Assembly: GCA_963807225.1 (NCBI GenBank)
Contig: CAWEAD010000010.1
Location: 192,371 to 256,370, forward strand
Length of the DNA stretch: 64,000 nt
From: JAGVGT01 sp963807225
Lineage (GTDB): Bacteria; Desulfobacterota; Desulfobulbia; Desulfobulbales; JAGXFP01
Direction of reading: 5' to 3'
This document shows positions 39,021 to 49,977 of this stretch, piece by piece (the first letter of the stretch is position 1; each line of letters begins with the position of its first letter). The notes under the pieces are model-generated. The model searched no databases and had not been told where the DNA came from. It worked only from the letters and a program-made list of their open reading frames with translations. A program made the position numbers and the translations under genes.

Positions 39021-40984
39021 ATCTTAGATCAATACGAACCCTGGCTAAATTCAGCCTGATCGGTTTGGCGTTTCTGGCATTGCTGACCAGTTGCGCCACT
39101 ACCGAACACAAGCCGGAGCAGCGGCGCACTTGCGCCGAATGTCATCCCGGATAAGGTCGCCAAGTTGCAGACCGGGATTGTGCATCAGCCGGTCAAGGAG
39201 AAAAACTGCGAAGCTTGTCATCTACCCCACGGTCTGGTGCCAAAAGTTCTTTTGCGCCAGAAGGTGCCGAATGTTTGCATGCCTTGCCATCCGAAGTTCA
39301 GCAAGCGCCGGCCGGTAAGAAGTCGGTACATGAACCGGTGGCGAAAGGTAAATGCGATGCTTGTCATGAACCGCATAATTCCGAGTATCCCAAGCTTCTC
39401 AAGGTTCCGGCGGAAAAACTCTGCTTCAATTGCCACGATCCGGAGCCATTTACCAGAGCCAAGGTTCATGCTCCGGTGCAGGAGGGTTGCGGGACCTGTC
39501 ATGACCCGCACATGGGTGACCAGGCGGCGCTTGCTGGACTAACCAGCACCGAGCTTTGTGTTTCTTGTCACGAGACCGGAGACGCCAAATTCCTTACGGC
39601 ACATTATGATTATCCCGTTAAAAACAGGTGTATCGATTGCCACGCTCAGCATAGTTCCAGCGATCCGGGACTTGCTCCGGGAAGTGGTTCATCCTCCGAT
39701 GCGGAGCGGCGAATGCAATGAGTGCCACCAGGTGACTGGTGACGAAATAGGTGTGAAGACTGTCGAAGGCGGACTTTGCATATCCTGCCATGATCAGGTT
39801 CCTGGCTGCGGCGCAACATATGCCGGTCAAGGAGGGCGACTGCCAGGAGTGCCATGCCGTGCATGCCAGCGAGTATGCCGGGATGCTGGCCGATAAACCG
39901 ACCAAAATCTGCCTGAAATGTCATGAACAGGGGAAAGGAACGGGCGAAATCAGAAGTGTTCATGAACCTGCCGGTAAAGGTGAATGCTTGGCTTGCCATA
40001 ATGGTCATGCGTCGCCGAACCGGTCCTTGCTCAAGAGCGATGCCCCGGAGCTTTGTTACTCATGTCATGACCGGAAGGTTTATTCCGATACCTTGAATTC
40101 ACATGTTCCGGCCAAGGAAGGGCTATGTCTCGATTGCCATGACCTCGCATCAGTCCGAAAATACCGAAATTGTTGAAGAAAACTGAGTCGAAGCTCTGTT
40201 TCTCCTGCCATCGGCAGACCTGGGTGGAAAGCGGCCTTTTCAGTCAACACCAACCCTTTGCCCGCGGCGAATGCTCGAGTTGCCACGCACCCCATGGCGG
40301 AGATAAGACCGGTTTGTTGAAGACCTCGACGGACCAGGGCGAGCTGTGTTTAACCTGTCACGATAATCTGGTCGGTAAAAAGTTGGAAAAGACCGCCCAT
40401 CCACCTTTTGCCGAAGGCGATTGTCTCGCCTGTCACGGAGCGCATGGAACGGACCAGGAAAATTTAATCTTAGGAAAGCCGGGGGAGGTATGTCTTAACT
40501 GCCATTCGGAGATCGAAACCGAGGTGAAGAAATATAAGATTCAGCATGAGCCGGTTGCTAAAAGGCAGTGCGTTGTCTGCCATAGCGGTCATGGCTCACC
40601 CCATCCCGGCAATCTGAAACAGGGCCAGCCCGCCCTTTGTCTGGGCTGTCACGGCGAGGTGGCCCAAGTATTGGCGAGACGGCGCGATGCATCCGCCGGC
40701 CGCGGAAAATTGCACCACCTGCCATAGTGCCCATGGCTCGAACAACGCAGCCCTGACCATCACGACTCGTCGGGCAACTCTGCGCCAAGTGCCATGACCA
40801 GCGACCGGGCAGTTTTACCGAAGCCCATCAAGGGATCAAGCCGGGACCGGAATCGTGCGTCTCCTGCCACGATCCCCATGGCGGACCGGAGAAAAATCTG
40901 CTTTATCCTGTTAGCCATTCTCCATTTACCGATGCCAGATCATCCGGCGATTGTACCCCTTGTCATGAAGGGAGGGACAAATAA
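39017..40984 (+). CDS. 26-heme cytochrome c lipoprotein, frameshifted
   Basis: It starts at GTG 39017 with a lipoprotein signal (IGLAFLALLTSC). Following the heme sites through the frame breaks I count 26 CxxCH motifs, from CAECH (39131) to CTPCH (40952), none damaged. They come every 65-85 bases, in a module of the type CxxCH.PH....LL......C..CH....H.PV..G.C, resembling the NrfB/paired-heme repeat. About 655 residues. It would be a long heme wire anchored to a membrane. The stop TAA at 40982 overlaps the ATG of the next cytochrome (TAATG). Confidence 0.75.
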
Positions 40985-42217
40985 TGCTGCTGCTACGTAT
41001 TTTACGACCCATGACGATTGTAATGACCTTGACTGCAATCTTCTGCCTTCTTCAGACGGAACAGGCCGGAGCCAAAGTAACCGTGGACTGCTTCTCCTGC
41101 CATGATCGCGAAGCCTTTCAGAAGAAGGTGAAACATGAGCCCGTTGCCTCAGGGGAATGTCTCTCCTGCCACAGCCCCCATGTCGCCAGATACAAAGGCA
41201 TGCTACAGAAAAAAGTGAAGGATTTGTGCTACTCCTGCCACACCGAGCGAGCCGAGCAACAGAGCCAGGGTTTCGTGCATAAGCCGGTTGAACAGGGGGA
41301 GTGTCTGGGTTGTCACAATCCCCATGCCTCCGATCAGGCCGCGCTACTCAAGGATCGTCCCGGGGAAATTTGCTTCACCTGTCATACTGAGATTGCCCAA
41401 AAAATTCAAGAATACCCACCCTCCCTATGCCAAGGGGCAATGTGCCTCCTGCCATCGGCCGCATCAATCTTCCTATGCCAATCTTCTGGTCAAGGGAGCC
41501 CGAGGCGCTTTGTCTGGGGTGCCACCCGCGGAGTCGGTGCGGCAGAAGCACCCCAATTTCCCTGCCGAACCGGGCAATTGCGGTTCCTGTCATAATCCAC
41601 ATGGCAGCAACCGTCCGGCATTGATTCGGGATGTCCTGCATCCGCCATATGCCGAGGGTTGCGACAATTGCCATGCCGGCAAAGGAACCCCGGTCCCGAT
41701 CGATACCTGTCTCGAATGTCATCCCGAGATCAGCGAAGCAGATGGCTTCATCCCACAATCATCTGGTCCGTTACAAAGATAACGGCTGCATGGCCTGCCA
41801 TTCCCCGCACGCCGGTAATGATCGGCGATTGCTCAAGGGAAGGAGCGGCACGTCTGCGGCCAATGCCACGAAGAGACTTTCAAGCGGCACGACGAGGCAA
41901 AATTCAGCCACCAGTGGACCGATGCCTGCAATAACTGCCATGCACCCCATGGCTCCAACCATCCGGCCATGGCCAAGGCGCCTATCAACGACGTCTGCAG
42001 CGAATGCCATGGACAACACGGGGTGTTCACCCATCCCATCGGCGAAAAAGTCTTTGACCCGCGAACCGGCCAGATGATGACCTGCATCAGCTGTCATGCA
42101 CTCAAGGGCTCGGATTACCAATATTTTACACGGTTGAACGGCAAAAAGGCGTTGTGTGTCCAGTGCCACTGCCACTTACTAGGAGGAGGGCGAATGTTGA
42201 GGATGCGGAGTAAGTAA
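40984..42217 (+). CDS. 16-heme cytochrome c, frameshifted
   Basis: Signal peptide (IVMTLTAIFCLLQTEQAGA) followed by 16 CxxCH motifs, from CFSCH (41090) to CVQCH (42157, reading CVQCHCH), with the same roughly 23-residue paired module as the gene before. About 410 residues after joining four or more indels. The tight overlap with the 26-heme gene suggests the two products work together, one perhaps periplasmic and the other membrane-attached. Confidence 0.75.
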
Positions 42218-42261
42218 AGGAAATGGCGATGCAAAGAATTCGGAAAACAGGGGATAGTGGC

Positions 42262-43215
42262 ATGAAGCAGAAAAGGGTTTTTAACGCCTCTGACAAGATT
42301 GGTTCTGATAGTCGTTTTGATTCTGTTGCCGGCGTTAGCGTGTGCGGATACTTCCTGGCAATGGCAGATGAGTCTGCGGGTAGACAAGGCCGGCGACAGT
42401 ATGTACATGCCGTCGGCCGTCGCTTTCGACCCGGTGGATGAAAGATATTACGTGGTCGATACCGGTCGTGACCGTTTGGTCTCTTTCGACCGTGATGGCA
42501 AACTGCTTCGGGCCTTTACCGCCGATGGGCAGTTAAGGCCCCATTTCGACATGGTGCGGCTCGATAACGGCCGGCTCTGGGTGGTGGAAAAAGGGCGAAA
42601 CAGCCTTACCCTGATCGATATCAAGGCCAAAAAGGTCACGCCCAACACCTTGATGATGGCGAGCACCTGGTTTTTCCCGACCGGATTGCATATGCCGGAG
42701 GTAAAATTATATGTTCTTGATCGTGCCAGCGGTCAGGTTCTGCGGCTGAAACGACGACTTGTCAGTCGATCAACGTTTCGGCTGTCCTGAATGCTCGGCG
42801 GGTCTGGCCGATTTTGTCATTGATAAAGATTCGATTTGTGGCTCTCGAACCCCGCGACAAGAAAATTTATCGTTTCAATGCCGATGGAACCGTTGCTCGA
42901 ACAATCGATCTTGGTTCAGACATCGAATTCCCTGTCTCGCTGGCCGTCGAGGCCGGTTTCATTTTCGTTCTCGACCGGCATCAGGACTGTGTGTTCGTCT
43001 ACGATGAGGATGGTCGTTTTCGCTATCGCTTTCTCGGAATCGGGCAGGCGGAGGGAAAGGTTTATTTTCCCCGGCAATTGCGTTTCGATCCTTGGGGCCG
43101 GTTATGCGTGGTTGATGAAGGAAACGGTCGGGTGGAAGTATATGCTCCCGTAGGAGATGTACATGACGTTTGGCAAGGGATGTGGTTGCAATTGGTGTTC
43201 TGGCTGTGGTACTGA
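42262..43215 (+). CDS. NHL-repeat beta-propeller protein, exported, frameshifted
   Basis: Signal peptide (LVLIVVLILLPALACA) after an early frame break near 42280, then repeated blades of the NHL/SMP-30 type: PSAVAFDPVDERYYVVDTGR, DMVRLDNGRLWVVEKGRN, TGLHMPEVKLYVLDRAS, VSLAVEAGFIFVLDRHQD and RQLRFDPWGRLCVVDEGNG. About 315 residues, enough for a six-bladed propeller. NHL propellers commonly mediate protein binding. Here it sits between two cytochromes and may be a scaffold. Confidence 0.7.
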
Positions 43216-44321
43216 TTGTGCCCGATTCTTTGCGGAGCGGCGGTTACAGGAATCCTGTTCCAGTTGCCATACAATGCATAACAGCGAGCAGGGCATCCCG
43301 GTTGCCTTTACTCGCGATAGCTCCAACGGGCAGCCGGTGACCAGAGAAACGCTTTCGTAAATTATTGAAAACCGACTGTCTGGGTTGTCACACCAGTCCC
43401 GGCTCCGAAACCATAACCAATATGGGCGAAGCGGTTGTTCCCGTTGTCTTGAATATGACCGAACCGACCTATCCTCCTGACGGCACCGACACTTCGACCC
43501 TGGCCGGCGGCAATTTCCATTGGGTCCTCGATAGGGGGACAAATGATCATATGGTCACAATGTATATGGTATTTCCGATCACGGATGGAACTCTGAGTCA
43601 GCCTCCGGGCGGTGTGGACCACTCCAGTGAGTGCGGCACCAGCGATTGTCATGGAACTTTGTCCTCTGATAGGTAGCGGATGCCAAGGCTGCCATGTGCC
43701 CATGCACCATGCCGATAGCACGGACGTCGTCGCCGGAGCAGGGAAAGGGATGGTATCGTTTTCTCGGATCGGTGATGCAGCGACTTGAACAGAAGGAAGG
43801 CAACACACCGAATGGAGTCGTAGGCATCGAGGCTTCGGATTGGGAACAAAAACCCAGCTGCCACCAACCACAATACCTACCAGGGAGATTCCAATACTGC
43901 CGACTATACCCCCCATGACCCCGACAACCCAGATACCACACCTGCCTATATGAGTACCGGGACAATCAGCCAGAAGTGCATAGGCTGCCATAGTCATTTT
44001 CATAGCGAGACAAGCGCCGATTCGACCTGGATTCGTCACCCGGTTGAGGTGGCGATCCCCAACTCGGGTGAGTTTGCCGATTTTACCACCTATGATCCCT
44101 TGGTTCCGGTGGCGCGGCCGAATGTGAGCGCCACCGATGCCGGATTTTCAAGCATAAATCATGGTTCCGACCTGGTGTCCTGCATTTCCTGCCATCGCGC
44201 GCACGGTTCACCCTATCCGGCCATGATGCGCTGGGGATATCGAGACTGGCCGGGGATCGACTCCCATACGGGTGAGGCGGCATTTAACGGTTGTGCAGTA
44301 TGTCATACGAGCAAGAATTGA
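43157..44321 (+). CDS. Second OmcS-like multiheme cytochrome c, frameshifted
   Basis: Heme sites in order: CSSCHTMHNSEQG, CLGCH, CGTSDCH (CX4CH), CQGCH, CIGCHSHFHS, CISCHRAHGS..AMMRWGY and CAVCH. These are seven positions matching one to one with the cytochrome at 30572, including the irregular third site. About 385 residues. The N-terminus is unclear: a hydrophobic stretch in another frame (VVAIGVLAVVLIVPDS) is the likely signal peptide. It overlaps the end of the propeller gene, and its stop overlaps the next ATG (TGATG). Confidence 0.7.
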
Positions 44322-45785
44322 TGAATCGTCCCCGGATCCATATTGCATTCTTTGCGGGCTGGGCGTTTGCTGCCCCGCGCTTACTGCTTCTGGCGCTTCT
44401 GGGCGGTTGCCTGCTCCCCGAGCAGATGTCTACCAGGGAGGTGAACGTCGCCCGGGACCGGGATCCGCTCAATACGGCCAGGCTCAATGGTTTTCTATCT
44501 CTCAAGGACGATCAAGGTCCGGCCATGCGGCTGGAGGTCGAAAGCATCGAAGTGATTACCGACGATCTCGCTATACCCTCAACTGCGATCCATTGAAAAT
44601 AGATTCGGCGGCGCTTGGCACAGGCCAACTCTTTCTGGGCGGCATTGCGGTTCCACCCGGCCGTTACCAGCGTTTGCGCATGACGATAACCAAGGGGGAG
44701 GTTCAGAAGCCGGATGGCGAATATGCTGTAATTACCAAGGAACCGCTTCAGGTCGAGATCAACCTGCCCGCCGAACTTGATCTCGAGCCGGAGGATAGCC
44801 GCTGCTCTGCTTTTTACCTGGGATGTGCATAATTCACTGGAGACCGACAACATCCCTGGATCTCGCTCTGACCGTCGTTACTCCGCTCAGGCAACTTCCG
44901 GTCGATCTGGTTTTTGTCTCCTGCCCGGATATCGACACGGTCTTTGTCGTGCGCGCCGATAAAAATTGGGTTGTCGATTCTTTCGGTGTGAAGGGGCGGC
45001 CCACCTATCTGGCCATCGATCCCGATCTTTCCCGGCAACGTCTCTACGTCCTGGCCTCCCGCGACAGGACGGTCAAGGTGGTGGATCTCTCATCCTTCCG
45101 GGTTGTCGATTTCTTTACGGTACCTCTTAACGATGCGCCGACATTCATGGCCATTAGCCCGGATGGCCGGTGGGCCTTTCTGTTGGATGAGGACAGTGGT
45201 TATCTGAGTCGTATGGATTTGACCACCGGCCAGTATCGAGACCCGCGTCCTGCTTGGATATCGGCCAAATATCGCTAGCTTATCTGGAAGAGGAGAATTT
45301 GCTTGCCGTATCATTATCTCTTTCCCAGAAGGTTTTGCTGCTCGATCCCGTAAGATTAAGTGTTTTGGGGACTATTTCCACCGGCAGCGAGCCTCAGGGG
45401 GTGGTTGTCTCGGACAACCAGCTGTATATTGCCGAGCAGGGAGACAATACCGTTTCAATTACCGATTTGGCCAACACGGGAAACCAGAGTCAGGGTGACG
45501 GTGGGTTTCGGACCCCGCCGGTTGTTTGAAACCGGCGGGCTGATCTACGTCAGCAATTACGCTGACGGTTCTTTGTCCGTTCTGCTTCCGGGCCAGGGAG
45601 GAGTGGTTCGGGAGATATACGGTCTAGGCCGTCCGCTGGAAATGGCCGAGGATAATTTTTTTCGACGACTATATGTAACCGATGAAGATGCGGCCGGTCT
45701 GGCGGTTATCGATACCAACTCCAATGAGCTAGTGGGAAAAATTATTTTGGGGTCGGGAACTTTAGGTCTGCAGGTTATCCAATGA
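44321..45785 (+). CDS. Lipoprotein with YVTN-type beta-propeller, frameshifted
   Basis: Lipobox LGGC (LLLLALLGGCLLPEQ), an N-terminal beta domain (RLNGFLSLKDDQGPAMRLEVES; PPGRYQRLRMTITKG) like the DUF4382 type, then YVTN-style blades (DTVFVVRADKNWVVDSFGVKG, FMAISPDGRWAFLLDEDSGY, SEPQGVVVSDNQLYIAEQGD, RLYVTDEDAAGLAVIDTNSN). About 480 residues after joining four or more indels. It is linked to its neighbours by one-base and four-base overlaps. Probable outer-membrane scaffold. Confidence 0.65.
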
Positions 45786-46969
45786 GTAAGTTCATGAGCC
45801 AAGGTATTCGGCGATGGTTCCGACTTGGAGTCGGTCGGATGGCGATTGTTCTGCCGATTCTTTGTCTCGGTCTGGTGGGTGTCATGTTTCCAGGCCTGGT
45901 TCGGGCGGCGGCGGTGGAGGTGCTGACTCCCCGGTCCGGCGCCACCATAGTTTCGGGGTTGCCGGAAACCCATCTCGTCATGAGGCAGTCCGGAGCCGAT
46001 GCGCAAAGCCGGATCAAGCTTGGAAATTCGGAAGACCTTGCTTAAACCCGAAGTGGTCATGGAGGATGGTGACCAGGTCTATCTGCATTTCAGGCTACCG
46101 CTGGTGCCGGGGAGAAACCGGTTTACCATTGTTCCCGGCAACCAGCGGTTCGAACTCAATTATCGGCCAGATCAAGGTGGCGTTACACCGGAAGGCCTTT
46201 GAGAAAGAGGCCTACCGTTTTCATCTGGACGACAAACTGCCCAGTGGTTGCGAGGACTGTCACGATCTTCGGGAGATTACAAACATCGATCCGATGGGGC
46301 TGATGAAGGGGCAAGGCTCCTGTATCGTCTGTCATAAAAACTTCATCGAGAGGATCAAATTGCGGCATAGCCCGACGGTCAATAATCAATGCCTAATTTG
46401 TCACCAGCTGTCGTTAAAGCCATGGAGGATTGGGATTCCCGCCGGCAAAATCGACGATACCTGTTTCATCTGTCACACTGGCAAAAAAGAATTGATGTCC
46501 CAAAAACATCGCCATGGTCCGCTGGTTGCAGGCTGCATTCTGTGCCATAATCCCCATGGCGACGAATATCGGTATTATCTCTGGGCCGATGGTTCCGTCG
46601 ATATTTGTGTCACCTGCCATAGCGATATGAAAAAGCTACTTGAACCAGACAGCCCTAGTTTCAATGTGCACGGGGTTATCAGGGGGCCTGGTTGTGTGGT
46701 ATGTCACGATCCTCATGCCAGCGATGAACAATTCATGCTCCGCAAACCGGTCAACATGCTCTGCCTCGGTTGTCATCAAGATAATATAGACTCTGAAAAT
46801 CGGGCATCCGGTTGCCGGGCACCCAAATGCCGGTCCGACTGAACTGCGGCGGCCGGGTCGAAAACTCACATGTGTCGGCTGTCATGATCCCCATGGATCA
46901 TCGCACGAATCTCTGTTGGTCGAAACTAAACTGGGAGGGCGTCTTTGCCGTGGGTGCCATAGAAGATAG
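45782..46969 (+). CDS. Decaheme cytochrome c, frameshifted
   Basis: Signal peptide (IVLPILCLGLVGVMFPGLVRAA), an Ig-like N-terminal domain (VEVLTPRSGATIVSGLPETH), then ten CxxCH sites: CEDCH, CIVCH, CLICH, CFICH, CILCH, CVTCH, CVVCH, CLGCH, CVGCH, CRGCH. The last two are in a shifted frame and end at TAG 46967-46969. About 395 residues. The ATG overlaps the preceding stop. Confidence 0.72.
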
Positions 46970-47004
46970 CAAACGACAATCTCGGGTAATCGTCGGATGT
47001 CTCG

Positions 47005-48293
47005 GTGAGGACAAAGTCACTTGGATGTCTCTGGCTACTTCTCGATGTTCTGGGGAAGGTTGCTATTGAGCATACTTGATGGTCTGTTCGGTTCTTCGCG
47101 GTCGGCCCGGCGTCGGCGAGACATTAAAGGTACCGATCAAATCCATTGCTCAGATAACTATCGATGATGAAGGCCAAGACCTGCGTTTTCCCGCCGCCGT
47201 CTTTTTCGATCCGGTAGAGCAAGAACTTTACGTGTCGAACGGCGGCGCTGATCCGGAGTGGTGGTATACGGACCGGACTTTTTCCCACGCATGTCCATTG
47301 CTCGCGGACGTGGTGTGTTAACTCCCAGGGGAGGGCAGGTGACGAGAAACGGCGAGGTCTATATCTGCCAGCCGCAAAACAGGAACAACCCGCGTGCCCG
47401 CATCACCAGTTCTCAACGCGGCCTTTTTTGTCGACAGGGAAATATTCCTCGATGAAATTCCGGAGGCGAAGGATTTTATTCCCAATCAGGTAGCGGTAAA
47501 TCCCGAAGGGATCATTTACGTGGCCGGTGCATCGAGCCGCGGTGTGCTGGTGCTGGACAATGAAGGTAATTTCCTGCGCAAGCTGAAGCCGATGGACAAG
47601 ATCCTCTATCACGAAAAGGCCAAGCAAGAGGAGCGGAAGAGACAGCAACCCGAAGAAGACGATGCCATGTTGGCCGATATCCCCGAAGAATTCCGCCCCA
47701 GAAATAGCCGGCAGGAAGGTGGGAGCATCTTTGAATGAAGGTCTTGGGCCGGTAAAGATCACCTATGTATCCATCGACAGCAAGGGAAGACTTTATTTCA
47801 TTAGTAATGAAACCAGCAAAATTTACGTATATGGACCCGATGAATCGTTTCTTTTTACTATCGGTGAGAAGGGTGGCACTCCGCGCCACTTGAGTACGCC
47901 AAAGGCCTTGGCCATCGATGAAAAGCGCGGGCTGATCTATGTTGTCGACTATATGCGCCAGTGCATTCTCGCTTACGATATGGCCGGCAAGTATCTCTTT
48001 GAGTTCGGCGGTCTCGGATATGGGCCCGGCTGGTTTTATTATCCTATCGGACTGGCGATCAACAATCATGGCCAGCTTATTGTCGCCGATCTGTTCAATC
48101 ATCGAGTTCAGGTCCTCGAAGTTGGATATGAAGAGATTGTCGCCTGTTGGAAAAGACTTCGTCCTCCGAGGGCTCGCCGGCTGCTGACGATACAGGGAGT
48201 GAATCCACGGGGCAGGCTGAGATCGTTGACCCGATCATCCCGAGGACAGCGGCGATCAAGGGAAAGCTTCCGAAGCCATGGAGGAGATTATGA
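47005..48293 (+). CDS. Second NHL-repeat beta-propeller protein, frameshifted
   Basis: A hydrophobic start (LGCLWLLLDVLGKVAI, in a broken frame) is followed by NHL blades: FPAAVFFDPVEQELYVSNGG, NQVAVNPEGIIYVAGASSRG, TYVSIDSKGRLYFISNETSK, KALAIDEKRGLIYVVDYMRQ and IGLAINNHGQLIVADLFNHR. A charged insert (KAKQEERKRQQPEEDDAM) splits the blades. About 425 residues; both ends are approximate. 48294-48466 holds no clear gene. Confidence 0.65.
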
Positions 48294-48466
48294 GACCGGA
48301 AGAAACTTTTATCCGGACCATCCAATGAAGTGGATATTCCTGAAGCGACCTCGGCTCCACACCATGGAACAATCGGGGCCGAACGGTCAACCGGAGACGG
48401 AACAGCCCGATACTTTAGAATGAAGATCGAAAGGTCATGATTGGGAACGAGAGAAGGTGTGTGGGG

Positions 48467-49807
48467 ATGAGGAAGTCGGTCGCAGTGGGAAAATACCGTT
48501 GGCTGTTGGGTTTCCTGATTATAGGATGGGCCTGCTCGATCATTGCTCCTGCGTTGGGTGGTACTTACAGCCAATCCGCCCACGGCAACTCCGGCTATGG
48601 GGTCAATCGTACCGCCAGACGTAAAATATGCGAATTTCGCTACCGGAAATTGCGCCCATTGCCACGAAAACCATGCCAGCCTTGGGGGCGTGGAACCAGC
48701 CCCGGCCGAAGGTCCCGCCCCCCATTTGCTTTTCGCCGTCTGGATTTAATACGGATACGCAAGCAAAACCATATGCAGAGGCGGATAACTTCTGTTTTTA
48801 CTGTCATAAAAGCAACGAATCCGGAACTCCCGTGGTAGAAAACCTGGATTACAGCGACGAGATTTGGTGGAAGTCTTTCCGGGGGACCCCCAGTCGATCA
48901 TGGACGCCTTTAATGTTGATAGTGGATCTTATCACAATCTCTATGATATCGATTTCTTCCTCAAGGACAGCGACCGGGGCTATTCGGCCTGGTACGCCAA
49001 AATCGGCAATCCTTGCAGCGCCTGCCATAATTCTCATCTGGCCAAGCGTAACTGGGAAGCGGCCAGCCACGGTTATCCCCTTCATGAGTTGCATTTCATT
49101 GCCCGGCGGATCCTCCATGCCAGTCTCTACGGTGAAGGGGGCCGAGTTGATGTCGGACCCACATTGGTTACGAAGCCCCATATTCTTCCGGCACCAGCAC
49201 CGGGAGCCGGGTGATGCAGCGTGCAACAGACGGCAGCACAACTGCCGGATTATGCCTATTTCTGTTCCTATTGTCACCAAAGCACGAAAGCCTATTTCGA
49301 GCCACCACGCTTGGTACTCTGACGGTAATCAATTGGGATGGCGCCTCGCAGATAGATAAGCATGGCGGCGTGGATCGGGAGGGCCCCGGTTATCTACTGG
49401 ATCCATATAAGCTGTTATCGACAGTGATCCAGGCTTCAAATTTCTATCTTTCTTGTATGGATTGTCACGAGACCCACGGGTCCGAAAATATCATGTTGCT
49501 GCGCCGCCGGATCAACGGCCACGATCTGGATGGAGCAGTTACTTCGACCAGTGATATGGGCTATGTCTGCAAGTGTTGTCATACGGACGACCTGGCGGCC
49601 TCGGCGGGTACCAACGAGGCGAATCGTTGGGAATATGTCCATCATCTTGCCTCTTCTTACCATCCTTATTCTGAGTCGGGAACCTGCGCCGACTGTCACG
49701 CCGGTGGTGATACCAGCGTGTCCATTGACTGCGGCAACTGTCATGGACACGGCATGAATGACGACAACGGGGCGGGGACTCTCGCCACCCACCGGATGAC
49801 CTTCTGA
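48467..49807 (+). CDS. Octaheme cytochrome c, paralogue of the 15.7 kb cytochrome, frameshifted
   Basis: Signal peptide (WLLGFLIIGWACSIIAPALG), then GTYSQSAHG and eight CxxCH sites: CAHCH, CFYCH, CSACH, CSYCH, CMDCHETHGS, CKCCH, CADCH, CGNCH. About 445 residues after joining four or more indels. The first-heme region (ATGNCAHCHENHASLGGVEP) is nearly the same as in the gene at 15689-17005. The ATG at 48467 is preferred to 48437 because AGAAGG precedes it. It is the last cytochrome of the cluster and converges on resB. Confidence 0.72.
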
Positions 49808-49977
49808 TCCCCGATTGCCAGCGAATTTCAGCCCGCCTTCGGTGTGGTTCGATATCCTGTTGATTATTGTCCTTTTCGAACGCGAGACTCGATGGCACTG
49901 GCTGGCTGGAATTCAGTGATGATCAGAATCTGATTTCCGATTATCGACAATCTGCAGTCCCCCTGGGGTGCCAATAA

